DNA from: Acidobacteriota bacterium
Lineage (GTDB): Bacteria; Acidobacteriota; Blastocatellia; Pyrinomonadales; Pyrinomonadaceae
Length of the DNA: 64,000 nt
NCBI GenBank assembly: GCA_003697135.1
Contig: RFGC01000043.1
Coordinates: 50,283-114,282 of the forward strand
Reading direction: 5' to 3'
The notes beneath the pieces were generated by a model. The model ran no database searches, was not told the origin of the DNA, and saw nothing but the letters and a program-made list of their open reading frames with translations. The position numbers and the translations under genes were made by a program. This document shows, in pieces, positions 8,689-17,648 of this stretch (positions are counted from its first letter, which is position 1; each line of letters starts with the position of its first letter).

Positions 8689-10692
8689 ATGAAGTCATCT
8701 CATAATACAATTAGAGATTGGTTTTTAGCTGAGTCATTCAAAACCGAAGTCCCGCAAAGCAAGGAAAAAGCCGACGAGCATAAAAAGCATCCATGGTGGA
8801 AAGTAATGTGTCTAACCGGGGTTGATTATTTTTCAACTCTGGGTTATCAGCCAGGAATAGCGTTTCTAGCGGCAGGTGTTCTCTCACCGATAGCAACGCT
8901 ATTTTTGGTTTTAATTACGCTTTTTGGAGCATTGCCGGTTTATAGACGCGTAGCCCTTGAGTCTCCTCATGGAGAAGGCTCAATTGCGATGCTTCGCGAG
9001 CTTTTTTCGCGTTGGCGAGCAAAGCTAGTTATTTTGATACTTTTGGGATTCGTAGCAACAGACTTTGTAATTACTATAACTCTCTCAGCGGCTGACGCTA
9101 CGGCGCACATACTTGAAAATCCTTTCGTTCGTGGCAATTTGTCGTTTTTGGAACACCCTATTTTGATGACTTTGGCATTGATAGCTATCTTGGGAGCAAT
9201 TTTTCTCAAGGGCTTCCGAGAAGTTATTAACATAGCAGTTTTTTTGGTTGCCAGCTACTTGCTTTTGAATTTGATAATTGTATCTGTAGGACTTTACGAG
9301 GTTTTCACGCATCCAGAACTTCTCGATAATTGGCAAAATGCGGTTTACAACTATCGTGGAGCTGATGGCAATTGGCTCTTCATAATAGCCATAGCGTTGA
9401 TATATTTTCCGAAACTCGCACTTGGACTCTCAGGATTTGAAACGGGCGTTGCTGTAATGCCACTTGTAAAAAATCCGCGTGTTGAAAACACTCGAAAATT
9501 GCTCCTATCAGCGGCTCTAATAATGAGCTTCATGTTGATTTGTAGTAGCTTGGTCACTACTATTTTGATTGAACCGCATGAATTCTGCCCGCAAATAGAC
9601 TGCAAAAATACAGCTCAGCTTGAAGAATTTCCTTCTTATTGCTCCTGCACCCCACAGGAAATTCAAGAGGGCGTTGTAAAGGAGAAAGGAAGTGCGAATG
9701 GTAGAGCTTTGGCCTTTATAGCTCACAGATACCTAGGAGATATTTTCGGCACTGCTTACGACATAATAACGATTCTGATTTTGTGGTTTGCTGGTGCGTC
9801 TGCTATGGCGGGACTTTTGAATCTTGTTCCAAGATATTTGCCGCGATACGGAATGGCGCCTGAGTGGGCGCGAGCGATTCGCCCCCTGACACTTGTTTTC
9901 ACCGGCATTTGTTTCATTATCACCATAATTTTCGAGGCCGATGTTGATGCTCAAGGGGCCGCTTATGCAACTGGCGTGCTGGTATTGATTTCTTCCGCCA
10001 CTGTCGCTGTTACTATTTCATCATGGCGGCAGAAAAATCGCTCACGCTGGGTTTATCTGATTATCACAATCATTTTTGCTTACACCACAATTGCGAACAT
10101 AATTGAAAGACCTGACGGTATCAAAATTGCTTCGTTTTTCATTCTCACAATTGTTGTTTCGTCCTTTGTTTCAAGAGCCGTGCGATCTTTGGAAATCAGA
10201 ATAGACCAGATTGAGCTAGACGAAAACGCTCAGCGATTCATTGATGATCTCAAGGAGAACGATATTCGCATAGTTGCAAATCGTCGTGAAGTAGGCGACG
10301 TTTCGGAATACCGCTACAAAGAACACGAAAAACGAATTGATAACCATATACCTTCAAGCGATCCAATTCTGTTTTATGAAGTTGACGTTGGCGATGCTTC
10401 GGAGTTTAAGGGCAAGCTCAAAATCAAAGGAGTGGAAATTGACGGTTATAGAGTTTTGAGAACCGAAGCCCCTTCCGTCCCGAATGCGATTGCTGCATTT
10501 CTGCTTTATTTGAGAGACAAAACTGGCAAAATACCGCATGTTTATTTCGGTTGGAGCGAAGGAAATCCTGTTGTTTATCTTTTGAGGTTTGTTCTTTTCG
10601 GTGAAGGCGATACTGCACCAGTGACCAGAGAAATTTTAAGGCAAGCCGAACCTGATCCTGAAAGGCGCCCAAATGTCCATGTAGGCGGTTAA
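8689..10692 (+). CDS. APC-superfamily permease with C-terminal cytosolic domain
   Basis: A 667-residue inner-membrane transporter. About 50 cytosolic residues precede the first helix, whose [13 protein letters not shown] stretch marks the substrate- and ion-binding start of APC transporters. Some 12 hydrophobic helices follow up to about residue 500, then a soluble region of about 165 residues. One extracytosolic loop near 300-330 holds several cysteines (C..C..C.C pattern). Long APC proteins with a soluble tail include amino-acid permeases and KimA-type potassium importers; the substrate is not decided here. The ATG at 8689 is the only reasonable start, and its ribosome-binding site sits in the hairpin just upstream. 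Confidence 0.78.
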   Translation: MKSSHNTIRDWFLAESFKTEVPQSKEKADEHKKHPWWKVMCLTGVDYFSTLGYQPGIAFLAAGVLSPIATLFLVLITLFGALPVYRRVALESPHGEGSIAMLRELFSRWRAKLVILILLGFVATDFVITITLSAADATAHILENPFVRGNLSFLEHPILMTLALIAILGAIFLKGFREVINIAVFLVASYLLLNLIIVSVGLYEVFTHPELLDNWQNAVYNYRGADGNWLFIIAIALIYFPKLALGLSGFETGVAVMPLVKNPRVENTRKLLLSAALIMSFMLICSSLVTTILIEPHEFCPQIDCKNTAQLEEFPSYCSCTPQEIQEGVVKEKGSANGRALAFIAHRYLGDIFGTAYDIITILILWFAGASAMAGLLNLVPRYLPRYGMAPEWARAIRPLTLVFTGICFIITIIFEADVDAQGAAYATGVLVLISSATVAVTISSWRQKNRSRWVYLIITIIFAYTTIANIIERPDGIKIASFFILTIVVSSFVSRAVRSLEIRIDQIELDENAQRFIDDLKENDIRIVANRREVGDVSEYRYKEHEKRIDNHIPSSDPILFYEVDVGDASEFKGKLKIKGVEIDGYRVLRTEAPSVPNAIAAFLLYLRDKTGKIPHVYFGWSEGNPVVYLLRFVLFGEGDTAPVTREILRQAEPDPERRPNVHVGG

Positions 10693-10774
10693 TCGAACAA
10701 ATCTGAAGTAAAGCTTGCTGAAAACTTTTGTTTTTCAAGGTTTTAGATTGCATCAATTCGGTCGGAGGGTGACT

Positions 10775-11806
10775 ATGAAAGTTGCGATGCTTGCTCCGAT
10801 TTCCTGGAGGGTTCCACCGCGACATTACGGCCCTTGGGAACGAGTGGTTTCGCTTTTGACAGAAGGACTCGTTGAAAAAGGCGTAGATGTTACTTTGTTT
10901 GCTACGGCTGACTCCATCACAAAGGCAAAGTTAATAGGAGTTTGCCCGAGACCTTACTCAGAAGACTTGAGCTTAGATGTAAAGGTTTGGGAATGTTTGC
11001 ATATCTCTGAGGTTTTTGAAAGGGCTGATGAATTCGATTTGATACATAATCATTTTGATTTCTTACCGCTTTCATATAGCAAACTCGTCAAAACTCCCGT
11101 AGTTACTACAATCCATGGTTTCTCTTCAGAGCGGATTCTACCAGTTTACAAAAAATACAACAAGCATGTTTATTACGTTGCAATAAGCGAGGCTGACAAA
11201 AGCCCTGAATTAGATTACATTGCAACGATTCATCACGGGATAGACTTAAAGGAATTTTCCTTGAATGAAAGTCATGGTGACTATTTGCTTTTTTTTGGGA
11301 GAATTCATCATGAGAAGGGAACTGCTGAAGCTATAGAAGTTGCACGGAAGACAGGTTTGAGGCTCATAATAGCTGGTATTATCCAAGATGAAAAATACTT
11401 TAGGGAGAAGGTTTTACCTTTTGTTGACGGTAAACAAATCGAATATGTTGGTTCTGTCGGACCGGAAAAGCGAAATGTGCTTCTTGGAAATGCTAAAGCA
11501 TTGCTTCATGTAATAAATTTTGAAGAGCCGTTCGGGCTAAGTTTAATAGAGGCTATGGCTTGTGGGACGCCAGTAATAGCCACCAAAAGAGGTTCTATTC
11601 CTGAGATCATCATTCATGGAGAAACTGGTTTTATCGTTGAGAATTTGCAAGAGGCTGCGGAAGCTATTGGGAGCATAGAAAGATTGGACCGCAAGAAAAT
11701 TCGCGATCATGTAGAAAAAAATTTCAGTGTTGAGAAAATGGTTAATAGATACATTGAAGTTTACAAGGAGGTGATTGGGTATGCAAGAAGTTTCTCCGAA
11801 GTATGA
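10775..11806 (+). CDS. Family 4 (GT-B) glycosyltransferase
   Basis: A 343-residue retaining GT-B glycosyltransferase. The N-terminal acceptor domain starts MKVAMLAPISWRVPP with GPWERVV. The C-terminal donor domain contains a GRIHHEKG loop and the EEPFGLSLIEAMACGTPV block, which carries the E-x7-E nucleotide-sugar motif. An upstream in-frame ATG at 10715 adds 20 unlike residues; ATG 10775 has a GGAGGG ribosome-binding site (from 10764). The downstream cupin gene begins inside its last 26 bases, so the two are translationally coupled. The sugar could be mannose, given that partner, but this is inference. Confidence 0.85.
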   Translation: MKVAMLAPISWRVPPRHYGPWERVVSLLTEGLVEKGVDVTLFATADSITKAKLIGVCPRPYSEDLSLDVKVWECLHISEVFERADEFDLIHNHFDFLPLSYSKLVKTPVVTTIHGFSSERILPVYKKYNKHVYYVAISEADKSPELDYIATIHHGIDLKEFSLNESHGDYLLFFGRIHHEKGTAEAIEVARKTGLRLIIAGIIQDEKYFREKVLPFVDGKQIEYVGSVGPEKRNVLLGNAKALLHVINFEEPFGLSLIEAMACGTPVIATKRGSIPEIIIHGETGFIVENLQEAAEAIGSIERLDRKKIRDHVEKNFSVEKMVNRYIEVYKEVIGYARSFSEV

Positions 11807-12137
11807 TGAAAGACCTTGGGGAAGTTTTACGGTTTTGGATGAAGGCGATGGCTACAAGGTTAAAAGAATAGAGGTTCTTCCGAACAAGCGTTTGAGCTAT
11901 CAGAAACATTCGAGACGCTCTGAGCATTGGTTTATTGTTGCCGGCAAAGCACTGGTGACGTTAGATGGAAAAGAGTATCTGCTTGAAACAGGTCAAGCGA
12001 TTGACATTCCGCTTGGCTCAGCACATCGCGTTGAAAATCCATCTTCTGAGAAGCTGATCTTCATAGAAGTTCAACGCGGTGACTATTTAGGTGAAGATGA
12101 TATAGTTCGTCTTCAAGACGATTATGGAAGAGCTTGA
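11781..12137 (+). CDS. Cupin-fold phosphomannose isomerase-like protein (type II PMI domain)
   Basis: A 118-residue single-domain cupin closely resembling the C-terminal isomerase half of ManC-type enzymes (mannose-6-phosphate isomerase / GDP-mannose pyrophosphorylase). It starts with RPWGSF (11-16). Likely metal ligands are His43, Glu48 or His49, and His82, in KHSRRSEHW and SAHRVENP. No pyrophosphorylase domain is present. ATG 11781 is preceded by AAGGAGG (11765-11771); a TTG at 11775 is too close to it. The frame overlaps both neighbours, by 26 bases upstream and 14 downstream, placing it in a coupled operon with a glycosyltransferase and a glycosidase. Confidence 0.85.
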   Translation: MQEVSPKYDERPWGSFTVLDEGDGYKVKRIEVLPNKRLSYQKHSRRSEHWFIVAGKALVTLDGKEYLLETGQAIDIPLGSAHRVENPSSEKLIFIEVQRGDYLGEDDIVRLQDDYGRA

Positions 12138-13398
12138 AAAAACAAAGGCGAATCCAAGTAGAAATTTTCGGCTTGGCTTGAATTACTGGCCTGCCAGCAA
12201 AGCAATGTATTGGTGGAAGTTTTTTGATCCAGAGGAAGTGCAGGCAGATTTTCACCGCATAAGCCAAGCCGGTTTCGACAGCGTCAGAATATTCCTGCTT
12301 TGGGAGGATTTTCAACCTACTCCAACAGAAGTATCAACAAAAGCTCTGAAAAATCTACTCGAAGTTGCGGACATAGCTTTTGCGAATGGCCTTCAGCTAG
12401 TAGTAACCTTCTTCACGGGTCACATGAGCGGTGTTAATTGGATTCCCAGATGGGCGCTAGAAGAAGGCATAGAAAGGCAGAGATTCCGAGTTTTCTCAAA
12501 TGGGGAAATCATTCCTTCAGTGAGAATCAAAAACTGGTATGAAGATTCGGAGATTATAAAAGCTCAAGAGAAACTGATTTCGGAAGTTGTTTCAGTGTTG
12601 AGAGATCATAATGCGATTTGGGCTTGGGACTTGGGAAATGAAAATTCAAATTGCGTTATTCCGTCTTCAAGGGGACAAGCGACTAAATGGCTTGAGAAGA
12701 TGGCAGAAGCAATTAGGAAATTCGATCAAAAGCCCGTAACGATAGGACTTCACGCCGAAGATTTGGAAGAAGATAGACTCTTAGGACCGAAGGAAGCTGC
12801 CAGCGTTTGTGATTTTCTGTGCATGCATGGTTATCCTATCTATTCAAAGTGGGTGCGAAGTCCGACGGATGCATTTTCGCTTCCCTTTTTAGGACTCATT
12901 ACAAAGTGGCTTGGTGGCGGAAAGGATGTGCTTTTTGAAGAATTTGGCGTTCCGACAATTTCCGATAGTGTTCAGACAGTTTTTCCAATAATCAGGGAAG
13001 AAGAAGCGGCGGAGTTTGTGACTGAGGCGATGATGCTTCTTCATAAATGCGGATTCATCGGAGCGATGTTGTGGTGTTATAGCGATTATTCCGAAAATCT
13101 TTGGAATAAGCCGCCGTTTGATGAAGCTGTTCATGAAAGATACTTCGGATTGTGGAGTGTTTTGAAAAAGGAAAATAGGAGTTGGAAGCAGGCAAATTTA
13201 TCAGAAAAGAAAGTAGTAGGAAAGGTTAGAGAATTTGCAGAGCTAGTTAGAGAAATTCCCGAAGGTGTAGAGGAGTTTTCAAAGGCTTTGGATTTTAGTA
13301 ACTGGATTGATATTTCGCCCGAAGAGTTTTATTTGAATCCATTTGAGAATTTACAGAGACTTTACAGGAGATTTTTAAGAGTTTGTGAGTGTGATTGA
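12124..13398 (+). CDS. Clan GH-A glycoside hydrolase (GH5-like, cytosolic)
   Basis: A 424-residue TIM-barrel glycosidase. DSVRIFLLWEDF (52-63) is strand beta-2 with the conserved Arg55. WDLGNEN (168-174) carries the acid/base Glu173, and LFEEFG (270-275) carries the nucleophile, probably Glu273. Both catalytic acids are therefore present. No signal peptide is seen, which is unusual for a polysaccharide-degrading enzyme and suggests it acts on a cytosolic oligosaccharide, solute or glycolipid headgroup. Its ATG lies inside the end of the cupin gene. The overlap chain glycosyltransferase-cupin-hydrolase suggests synthesis and turnover of one glycoside, perhaps mannose-containing. The precise GH family cannot be fixed without a profile search. 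Confidence 0.72.
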   Translation: MEELEKTKANPSRNFRLGLNYWPASKAMYWWKFFDPEEVQADFHRISQAGFDSVRIFLLWEDFQPTPTEVSTKALKNLLEVADIAFANGLQLVVTFFTGHMSGVNWIPRWALEEGIERQRFRVFSNGEIIPSVRIKNWYEDSEIIKAQEKLISEVVSVLRDHNAIWAWDLGNENSNCVIPSSRGQATKWLEKMAEAIRKFDQKPVTIGLHAEDLEEDRLLGPKEAASVCDFLCMHGYPIYSKWVRSPTDAFSLPFLGLITKWLGGGKDVLFEEFGVPTISDSVQTVFPIIREEEAAEFVTEAMMLLHKCGFIGAMLWCYSDYSENLWNKPPFDEAVHERYFGLWSVLKKENRSWKQANLSEKKVVGKVREFAELVREIPEGVEEFSKALDFSNWIDISPEEFYLNPFENLQRLYRRFLRVCECD

Positions 13399-13404
13399 AA
13401 AGAG

Positions 13405-13447
13405 CTAGTATCTGAAAGTTTGTTGCTATAAAAATACTAGTTGTTTT
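13405..13447 (+). terminator. Weak terminator-like hairpin after the glycoside operon
   Basis: CTAGTAT (13405-13411) pairs with ATACTAG (13434-13440), extended by one G-U and one A-U pair, and TTGTTTT follows. The 22-base loop and interrupted U-run make it a weak candidate. It sits between the glycosidase and the polyamine operon, where an operon boundary is expected. Confidence 0.35.
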
Positions 13448-13469
13448 CGTGTTTCTTTTTTGCTAAATT
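13441..13469 (+). promoter_or_regulatory. Possible promoter of the polyamine operon
   Basis: TTGTTT (13441-13446), a 17-base spacer and TAAATT (13464-13469) resemble sigma-70 boxes. Transcription would begin near 13476, leaving a leader of about 40 nt to the TTG start at 13518. It overlaps the hairpin of the preceding operon. Confidence 0.4.
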
Positions 13470-13517
13470 TTGTTATTCATACATTTTTCAAGTTCAACAT
13501 TTTCTGGAGAAAAGAAG

Positions 13518-15446
13518 TTGGCGAAGGTTATCGAACAAACAGCGGAAAAGTATGGCATTGAAAATTGGGGAGCGGGCTATTTCAGCATAAATCGCAAGGG
13601 CAACTTGGTAGTTCATCCTTCAGAAGGTGATACGAGCGGGGCTGATGTTAAGGAGATAATAGACGATCTTAAAAGACGTGGTATCCATCCGCCCGTTTTG
13701 CTTCGTTTTCCCCAACTTATAGTTGCACAGATCAGAAAACTTCAGCGAGCTTTCAAGAATGCGATTAGAGAATATGAGTATCAAGGTCGTCACCTCTGCG
13801 TTTATCCGATGAAAGTCAATCAAAACCGCTTTGTTGTTGAAGAGTATCTCAAAGAAGGAGCTAAATACGATTTCGGTTTAGAGGCTGGCTCGAAGGCTGA
13901 ACTCTATGCGGCTCTGGCAATGGAACAGACAGAAGACTCTCTTTTAATTCTGAATGGTTTCAAAGACGAAGAATTTATCCGTTTAGCTTTTGCTGGGGCA
14001 ACGGCAGGGAAAAGCGTTGTTATAGTCATCGAGAAAATGAGCGAGCTTGAGCATACGCTTCGCCTTGTGAATGAAGTTTCAAAAAGAAATAGCAATGCGA
14101 AGCTTCCAATGCTAGGGATAAGGGTTAAGCTTTACTCAAAAGGTTCGGGCAGATGGGAAAAGTCGGGTGGTGAGACGGCTAAATTCGGTTTAACGACAAC
14201 AGAGATTTTAGAGGTTATAAAACAGCTTAAAAAGGTAGGCAGGAGCGATATGTTAAAGCTTCTGCATTTTCACATAGGATCACAATTAACGGACATAAAG
14301 CGAATAAAATCGGCTATACGCGAAGCGGCAAGAGTTTATGCGAAGATACGAGCTTTGGGATTGAAAATTGATTATCTTGATGTTGGCGGTGGCATGGCAG
14401 TTGACTACGATGGTTCGAGGACTTCATTTGAATCTTCTGCAAATTATAACGCACAAGAGTTCGCAAACGATGTTATTTACTTGATAAAAACCGTTTGTGA
14501 CGAGGAAAATGTGCCTCATCCGACGATTATTCAAGAATCAGGTCGCTACATGACTGCTTACCATGCAATGCTGATTGTCAACGTGCAGGACGAAATCGAA
14601 ACGGTTGTGGAAGATTTTGCCGATCCGATAGTTGTTACTGAAGACGATCCGCAAGTTGTAAAGGAGCTTTACGATTTGCGTGAAACAATAAACGGCAAAA
14701 ATTACAGAGAATACTATCACGACGCGCTAGAAAATCGGGAAGAACTTTTCACGATGTTTAATCTCGGCCTGATCTCGCTAGAAGATAGAGGCAAGGGCGA
14801 GGTTTTGTTTTGGGACATTTGCGAACGAGCCGACTACTTTGCTCACCAGAAAAAATACGTTTCAGAAGATTTTAATGAACTTCGTCGTCTTCTTTGTGCA
14901 AAGTATCTTGCAAATTTTTCTGTTTTTCGTTCTGTGCCAGATAATTGGGCACTGGAACAGCTTTTTCCGATTATCCCAATTCATAAGCTCAACAAAAAAC
15001 CGACCGAATATGCAACTCTTTGCGATATAACTTGCGATTCTGATGGTGTGATTGAAAAGTTTGTTGATTTGCACGATGTCAAAAACGTTCTAGAACTTCA
15101 TAAGCTAGAAAAAGGAGAGCCTTATTACCTTGCGATAATGCTGATAGGTGCTTATCAAGAGGTCATGGGCAACAGTCACAATCTGTTTGGGTTCCCACAT
15201 GAAGCGCATATTTACATTGATAAAGATGGATACATCATCAAAAAAGTGATTCACGGTTCGACGCTTGCAGATATGTTGAAGCAGGCTAAATACGATGTTT
15301 CGCACTTACAGGAAAGTTTTCGTCGCAATCTTGAAGAAAAGGTTAGAAAAGGTGAAATATCGCAAGCAGATTGTGACGAATTGATAAAGTTTTACGAGAA
15401 GAAGGCAAATTCATACACTTATCTTTTGCCGAATTGCAAAGCATAA
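13518..15446 (+). CDS. speA: Biosynthetic arginine decarboxylase
   Basis: A PLP-dependent, alanine-racemase-fold (type III) decarboxylase of 642 residues that turns arginine into agmatine, the first step of the agmatine route to putrescine. Hallmarks are KYGIENWGAGYFSIN near the N-terminus, the PLP Lys99 in YPMKVNQ, GLEAGSKAEL, HFHIGSQL, the phosphate-binding DVGGGMAVDYDG and QESGR. The length matches SpeA. The frame extends upstream to a TTG at 13470, but TTG 13518 has GGAG about 10 bases before it and begins where SpeA proteins normally begin, so it is preferred. It is first in an operon with a deoxyhypusine-synthase-like gene and an agmatinase. Confidence 0.93.
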   Translation: MAKVIEQTAEKYGIENWGAGYFSINRKGNLVVHPSEGDTSGADVKEIIDDLKRRGIHPPVLLRFPQLIVAQIRKLQRAFKNAIREYEYQGRHLCVYPMKVNQNRFVVEEYLKEGAKYDFGLEAGSKAELYAALAMEQTEDSLLILNGFKDEEFIRLAFAGATAGKSVVIVIEKMSELEHTLRLVNEVSKRNSNAKLPMLGIRVKLYSKGSGRWEKSGGETAKFGLTTTEILEVIKQLKKVGRSDMLKLLHFHIGSQLTDIKRIKSAIREAARVYAKIRALGLKIDYLDVGGGMAVDYDGSRTSFESSANYNAQEFANDVIYLIKTVCDEENVPHPTIIQESGRYMTAYHAMLIVNVQDEIETVVEDFADPIVVTEDDPQVVKELYDLRETINGKNYREYYHDALENREELFTMFNLGLISLEDRGKGEVLFWDICERADYFAHQKKYVSEDFNELRRLLCAKYLANFSVFRSVPDNWALEQLFPIIPIHKLNKKPTEYATLCDITCDSDGVIEKFVDLHDVKNVLELHKLEKGEPYYLAIMLIGAYQEVMGNSHNLFGFPHEAHIYIDKDGYIIKKVIHGSTLADMLKQAKYDVSHLQESFRRNLEEKVRKGEISQADCDELIKFYEKKANSYTYLLPNCKA

Positions 15447-15465
15447 ATCAAACTAGGAAAGACGT

Positions 15466-16524
15466 ATGATGCAGCGAAAAACAAAGGTGTCGAAATACTT
15501 GACTGTTCCGATTCAGCCGATTCCAATAGATCGCGATCGGTCTGTTGCTGGATTGTTGGAGAAGATGGAAAGCGCCGGTTTTGGTGCGAAGCAACTAGCT
15601 GAGGCACATCGAGTCTGGCTTGATATGCTAGACGATAACACGACGATATACTTGTGTGGATCGGGAAATATAATTCCTGCGGGCATGAGAAGGCTCATTG
15701 CCTACGTGATAAAAAATCGCTTTGTTGATGTTTTGATAATGTCCGGAAAGGTTCTCTACCATGATATTCACGAGACTTTAGGAAGAAATCACTACCAAGC
15801 TCATCCTTCAATGTTAGATGAAGAATTGGAAGCAGCCGAAATCTATAGGGTCGGCAATGTTTTAGCGAATCTGGAAGAATATCAGGAAGTTGACGAATGG
15901 ATTGGTAGCGTAATCAATCAGCTTGAGCAAAATAAATCTTACACAATCAGAGAATTCTTGCATATTTTGGGTAGAGAACTTTCCGAGATTGCTAACGAGG
16001 ATGGCATTTTGACTTCTGCTTTCAAGTCTCGTGTGCCTGTTTATTGTCCGGATTTGATAGGAAGCGAGCTTGCAATCGGAATTTCCAGATTGCGGTTTGA
16101 AAAGAAAATCCAGATTAGCTTTGATTTGTCTCAAGACCTAATCGAGTTGATGATGATAGGTCAAAGAAGCCGCAGTTCAGGACTCATAGTGCTTGGTAGC
16201 ATGAATAGTCAAGAAATGCTGGCGGTGGCGGATTTTTGCTCTTATTTGAACCGAATAAACATACGCGGTCATAAATACGGCATCTCGATAATTACTGATC
16301 CTTTGCCGTTAGACGTGAGAACACCTTCAATTAACGGTAGCTACAAAGATATTTTCGGAAAACTTGCCAAAGGAGCGCTTACAGCTTACGTTCATTGCGA
16401 TCCTTCGATTGCGCTTCCTTTGATTGTAACAGCTATGTCCCAAACTGCCGCTAAATACATGAAAGGACGCAAACGCCCAACCTTTACTTTCACAGGCAGA
16501 GAACTGGGCATTGACGTTCCTTGA
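15466..16524 (+). CDS. Deoxyhypusine synthase-like protein (possible homospermidine-type synthase)
   Basis: A 352-residue member of the deoxyhypusine synthase family. Family features in order: a nucleotide-binding region with YHDIHETLG (about 98-106), VYCPDLIGSELAIG, a Rossmann-like GLIVLGS segment, and a C-terminal block with Lys299 in FGKLAKG that aligns with the catalytic lysine of the eukaryotic enzyme. Eukaryotic and archaeal DHS modify eIF5A. Bacteria lack that substrate, and bacterial DHS-like enzymes are thought to move an aminobutyl group between polyamines. Its place between speA and speB strongly supports a polyamine product, such as homospermidine or an agmatine conjugate. Start ATG 15466 has AGGAAAG upstream; the gap after speA is 19 bases. 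Confidence 0.85.
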   Translation: MMQRKTKVSKYLTVPIQPIPIDRDRSVAGLLEKMESAGFGAKQLAEAHRVWLDMLDDNTTIYLCGSGNIIPAGMRRLIAYVIKNRFVDVLIMSGKVLYHDIHETLGRNHYQAHPSMLDEELEAAEIYRVGNVLANLEEYQEVDEWIGSVINQLEQNKSYTIREFLHILGRELSEIANEDGILTSAFKSRVPVYCPDLIGSELAIGISRLRFEKKIQISFDLSQDLIELMMIGQRSRSSGLIVLGSMNSQEMLAVADFCSYLNRINIRGHKYGISIITDPLPLDVRTPSINGSYKDIFGKLAKGALTAYVHCDPSIALPLIVTAMSQTAAKYMKGRKRPTFTFTGRELGIDVP

Positions 16525-16560
16525 GAAGCAACTTGCGTAAGTATTTCGGAAGGAAGTGAC

Positions 16561-17472
16561 ATGACAGAATCAGCTTTACTGCCAATGGTTTTTGGTGGAA
16601 TTGATGACGAGAGATATTCAAGTTTTGAGCTTGCGCGCGTGCTCGTTTTACCGGTTTCCTACGAAGGAACAGTTTCATACGGCAAAGGAACTGGCGAAGG
16701 CGCAATGGCTATAATTGATGCCTCACGAAACATGGAGCTTTACGATGAAGAGACAAATGCGGAGGTTTATAAAATCGGTATTCACACTTTAGAAGAATTC
16801 AGACCGCGTCCTACGCCCGAAAAAATGATGCAAGATCTTTACGACTATGTCAAAGAAATTCTCAGAACAGGCAAATTTTTATGCACCATTGGCGGAGAGC
16901 ATTCTATAAGCGCGCCGATAATCAAAGCGCACGTAGAGAAATTCTATAACTTAAGTGTTCTTCAGATCGACGCTCACGCCGACCTTCGTGACACTTATGA
17001 TGGCACGCCTTACTCACACGCCTCGATCATGGCGCGGGTTGTTAAGGACATGGCAATTCCTTCGGTTCAAGTTGGAATACGTTCGATTTCTGCCGAAGAA
17101 GCTAGGAACTTACCTAAACTTTCAAACACAAAAATTTTTTGGGCGAAAGATATAGTTGGTAAAACTGATTGGATTGAAGAAGCAGTTGATGCTTTAACTG
17201 AGAATGTTTATTTGACCATAGACATTGATGGTCTTGATCCCAGCCTTGTTCCAACTACAGGAACGCCTGAACCTGGCGGTCTCGGTTGGTATGAAACTCT
17301 GGCGCTAATTAAAAGATTGACGGAGAAACGCCGTGTGGTTGGCATGGATTTAGTAGAATTTTCAAAAACCGATTTTTCCCATGCTCCAGCCTTTCTCTGC
17401 GCCAAACTGATTTACAAGGCTTTTGCATACATTTTTTACGACGAAACGCCAAAACTGCAGGAAATTGTCTGA
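16561..17472 (+). CDS. speB: Agmatinase / ureohydrolase family protein
   Basis: A 303-residue binuclear-manganese ureohydrolase that cuts agmatine into putrescine and urea. Metal ligands are all visible: GGEHS (111-115, His114), DAHAD (137-141) and DIDGLDP (221-227), with SHA after DGTPY as the substrate-side motif. Because a DHS-like gene lies directly upstream, the substrate could instead be an N-substituted agmatine made by that enzyme. The start is ATG 16561 with GGAAGGAAG upstream. It is the last gene of the operon; a hairpin follows at 17556-17601. Confidence 0.92.
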   Translation: MTESALLPMVFGGIDDERYSSFELARVLVLPVSYEGTVSYGKGTGEGAMAIIDASRNMELYDEETNAEVYKIGIHTLEEFRPRPTPEKMMQDLYDYVKEILRTGKFLCTIGGEHSISAPIIKAHVEKFYNLSVLQIDAHADLRDTYDGTPYSHASIMARVVKDMAIPSVQVGIRSISAEEARNLPKLSNTKIFWAKDIVGKTDWIEEAVDALTENVYLTIDIDGLDPSLVPTTGTPEPGGLGWYETLALIKRLTEKRRVVGMDLVEFSKTDFSHAPAFLCAKLIYKAFAYIFYDETPKLQEIV

Positions 17473-17555
17473 CAAAGGCAGTTGAATGAGCTTGCTTTTT
17501 CCGTATATTTTTCGTTGCTTAGATCAACTTGATACCAAATGTTATTGAGAAGTAA

Positions 17556-17601
17556 AAATCCGAATCTATGAGTCATCGAAAAGCTCATAAGATTCGGATT
17601 T
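17556..17601. terminator. Shared hairpin terminator between convergent genes
   Basis: AAATCCGAATCT (17556-17567) pairs with AGATTCGGATTT (17590-17601), and ATGAG/CTCAT extends the stem across one bulged A. On the minus strand the stem is followed by a run of T, making it a good terminator for the glycine-zipper gene. On the plus strand CTTTAA follows, so it may also end the polyamine operon. Confidence 0.7.
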
Positions 17602-17648
17602 CTTTAATCCAAGATAACGTTAGTGCTGGAAGAATTAGCTGTTAAACC

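Noticed and set aside
10424..10825. 133-codon minus-strand frame across the permease end
   Set aside because: Covers the end of the permease and the start of the glycosyltransferase on the other strand, with no ribosome-binding site and no recognisable protein features.
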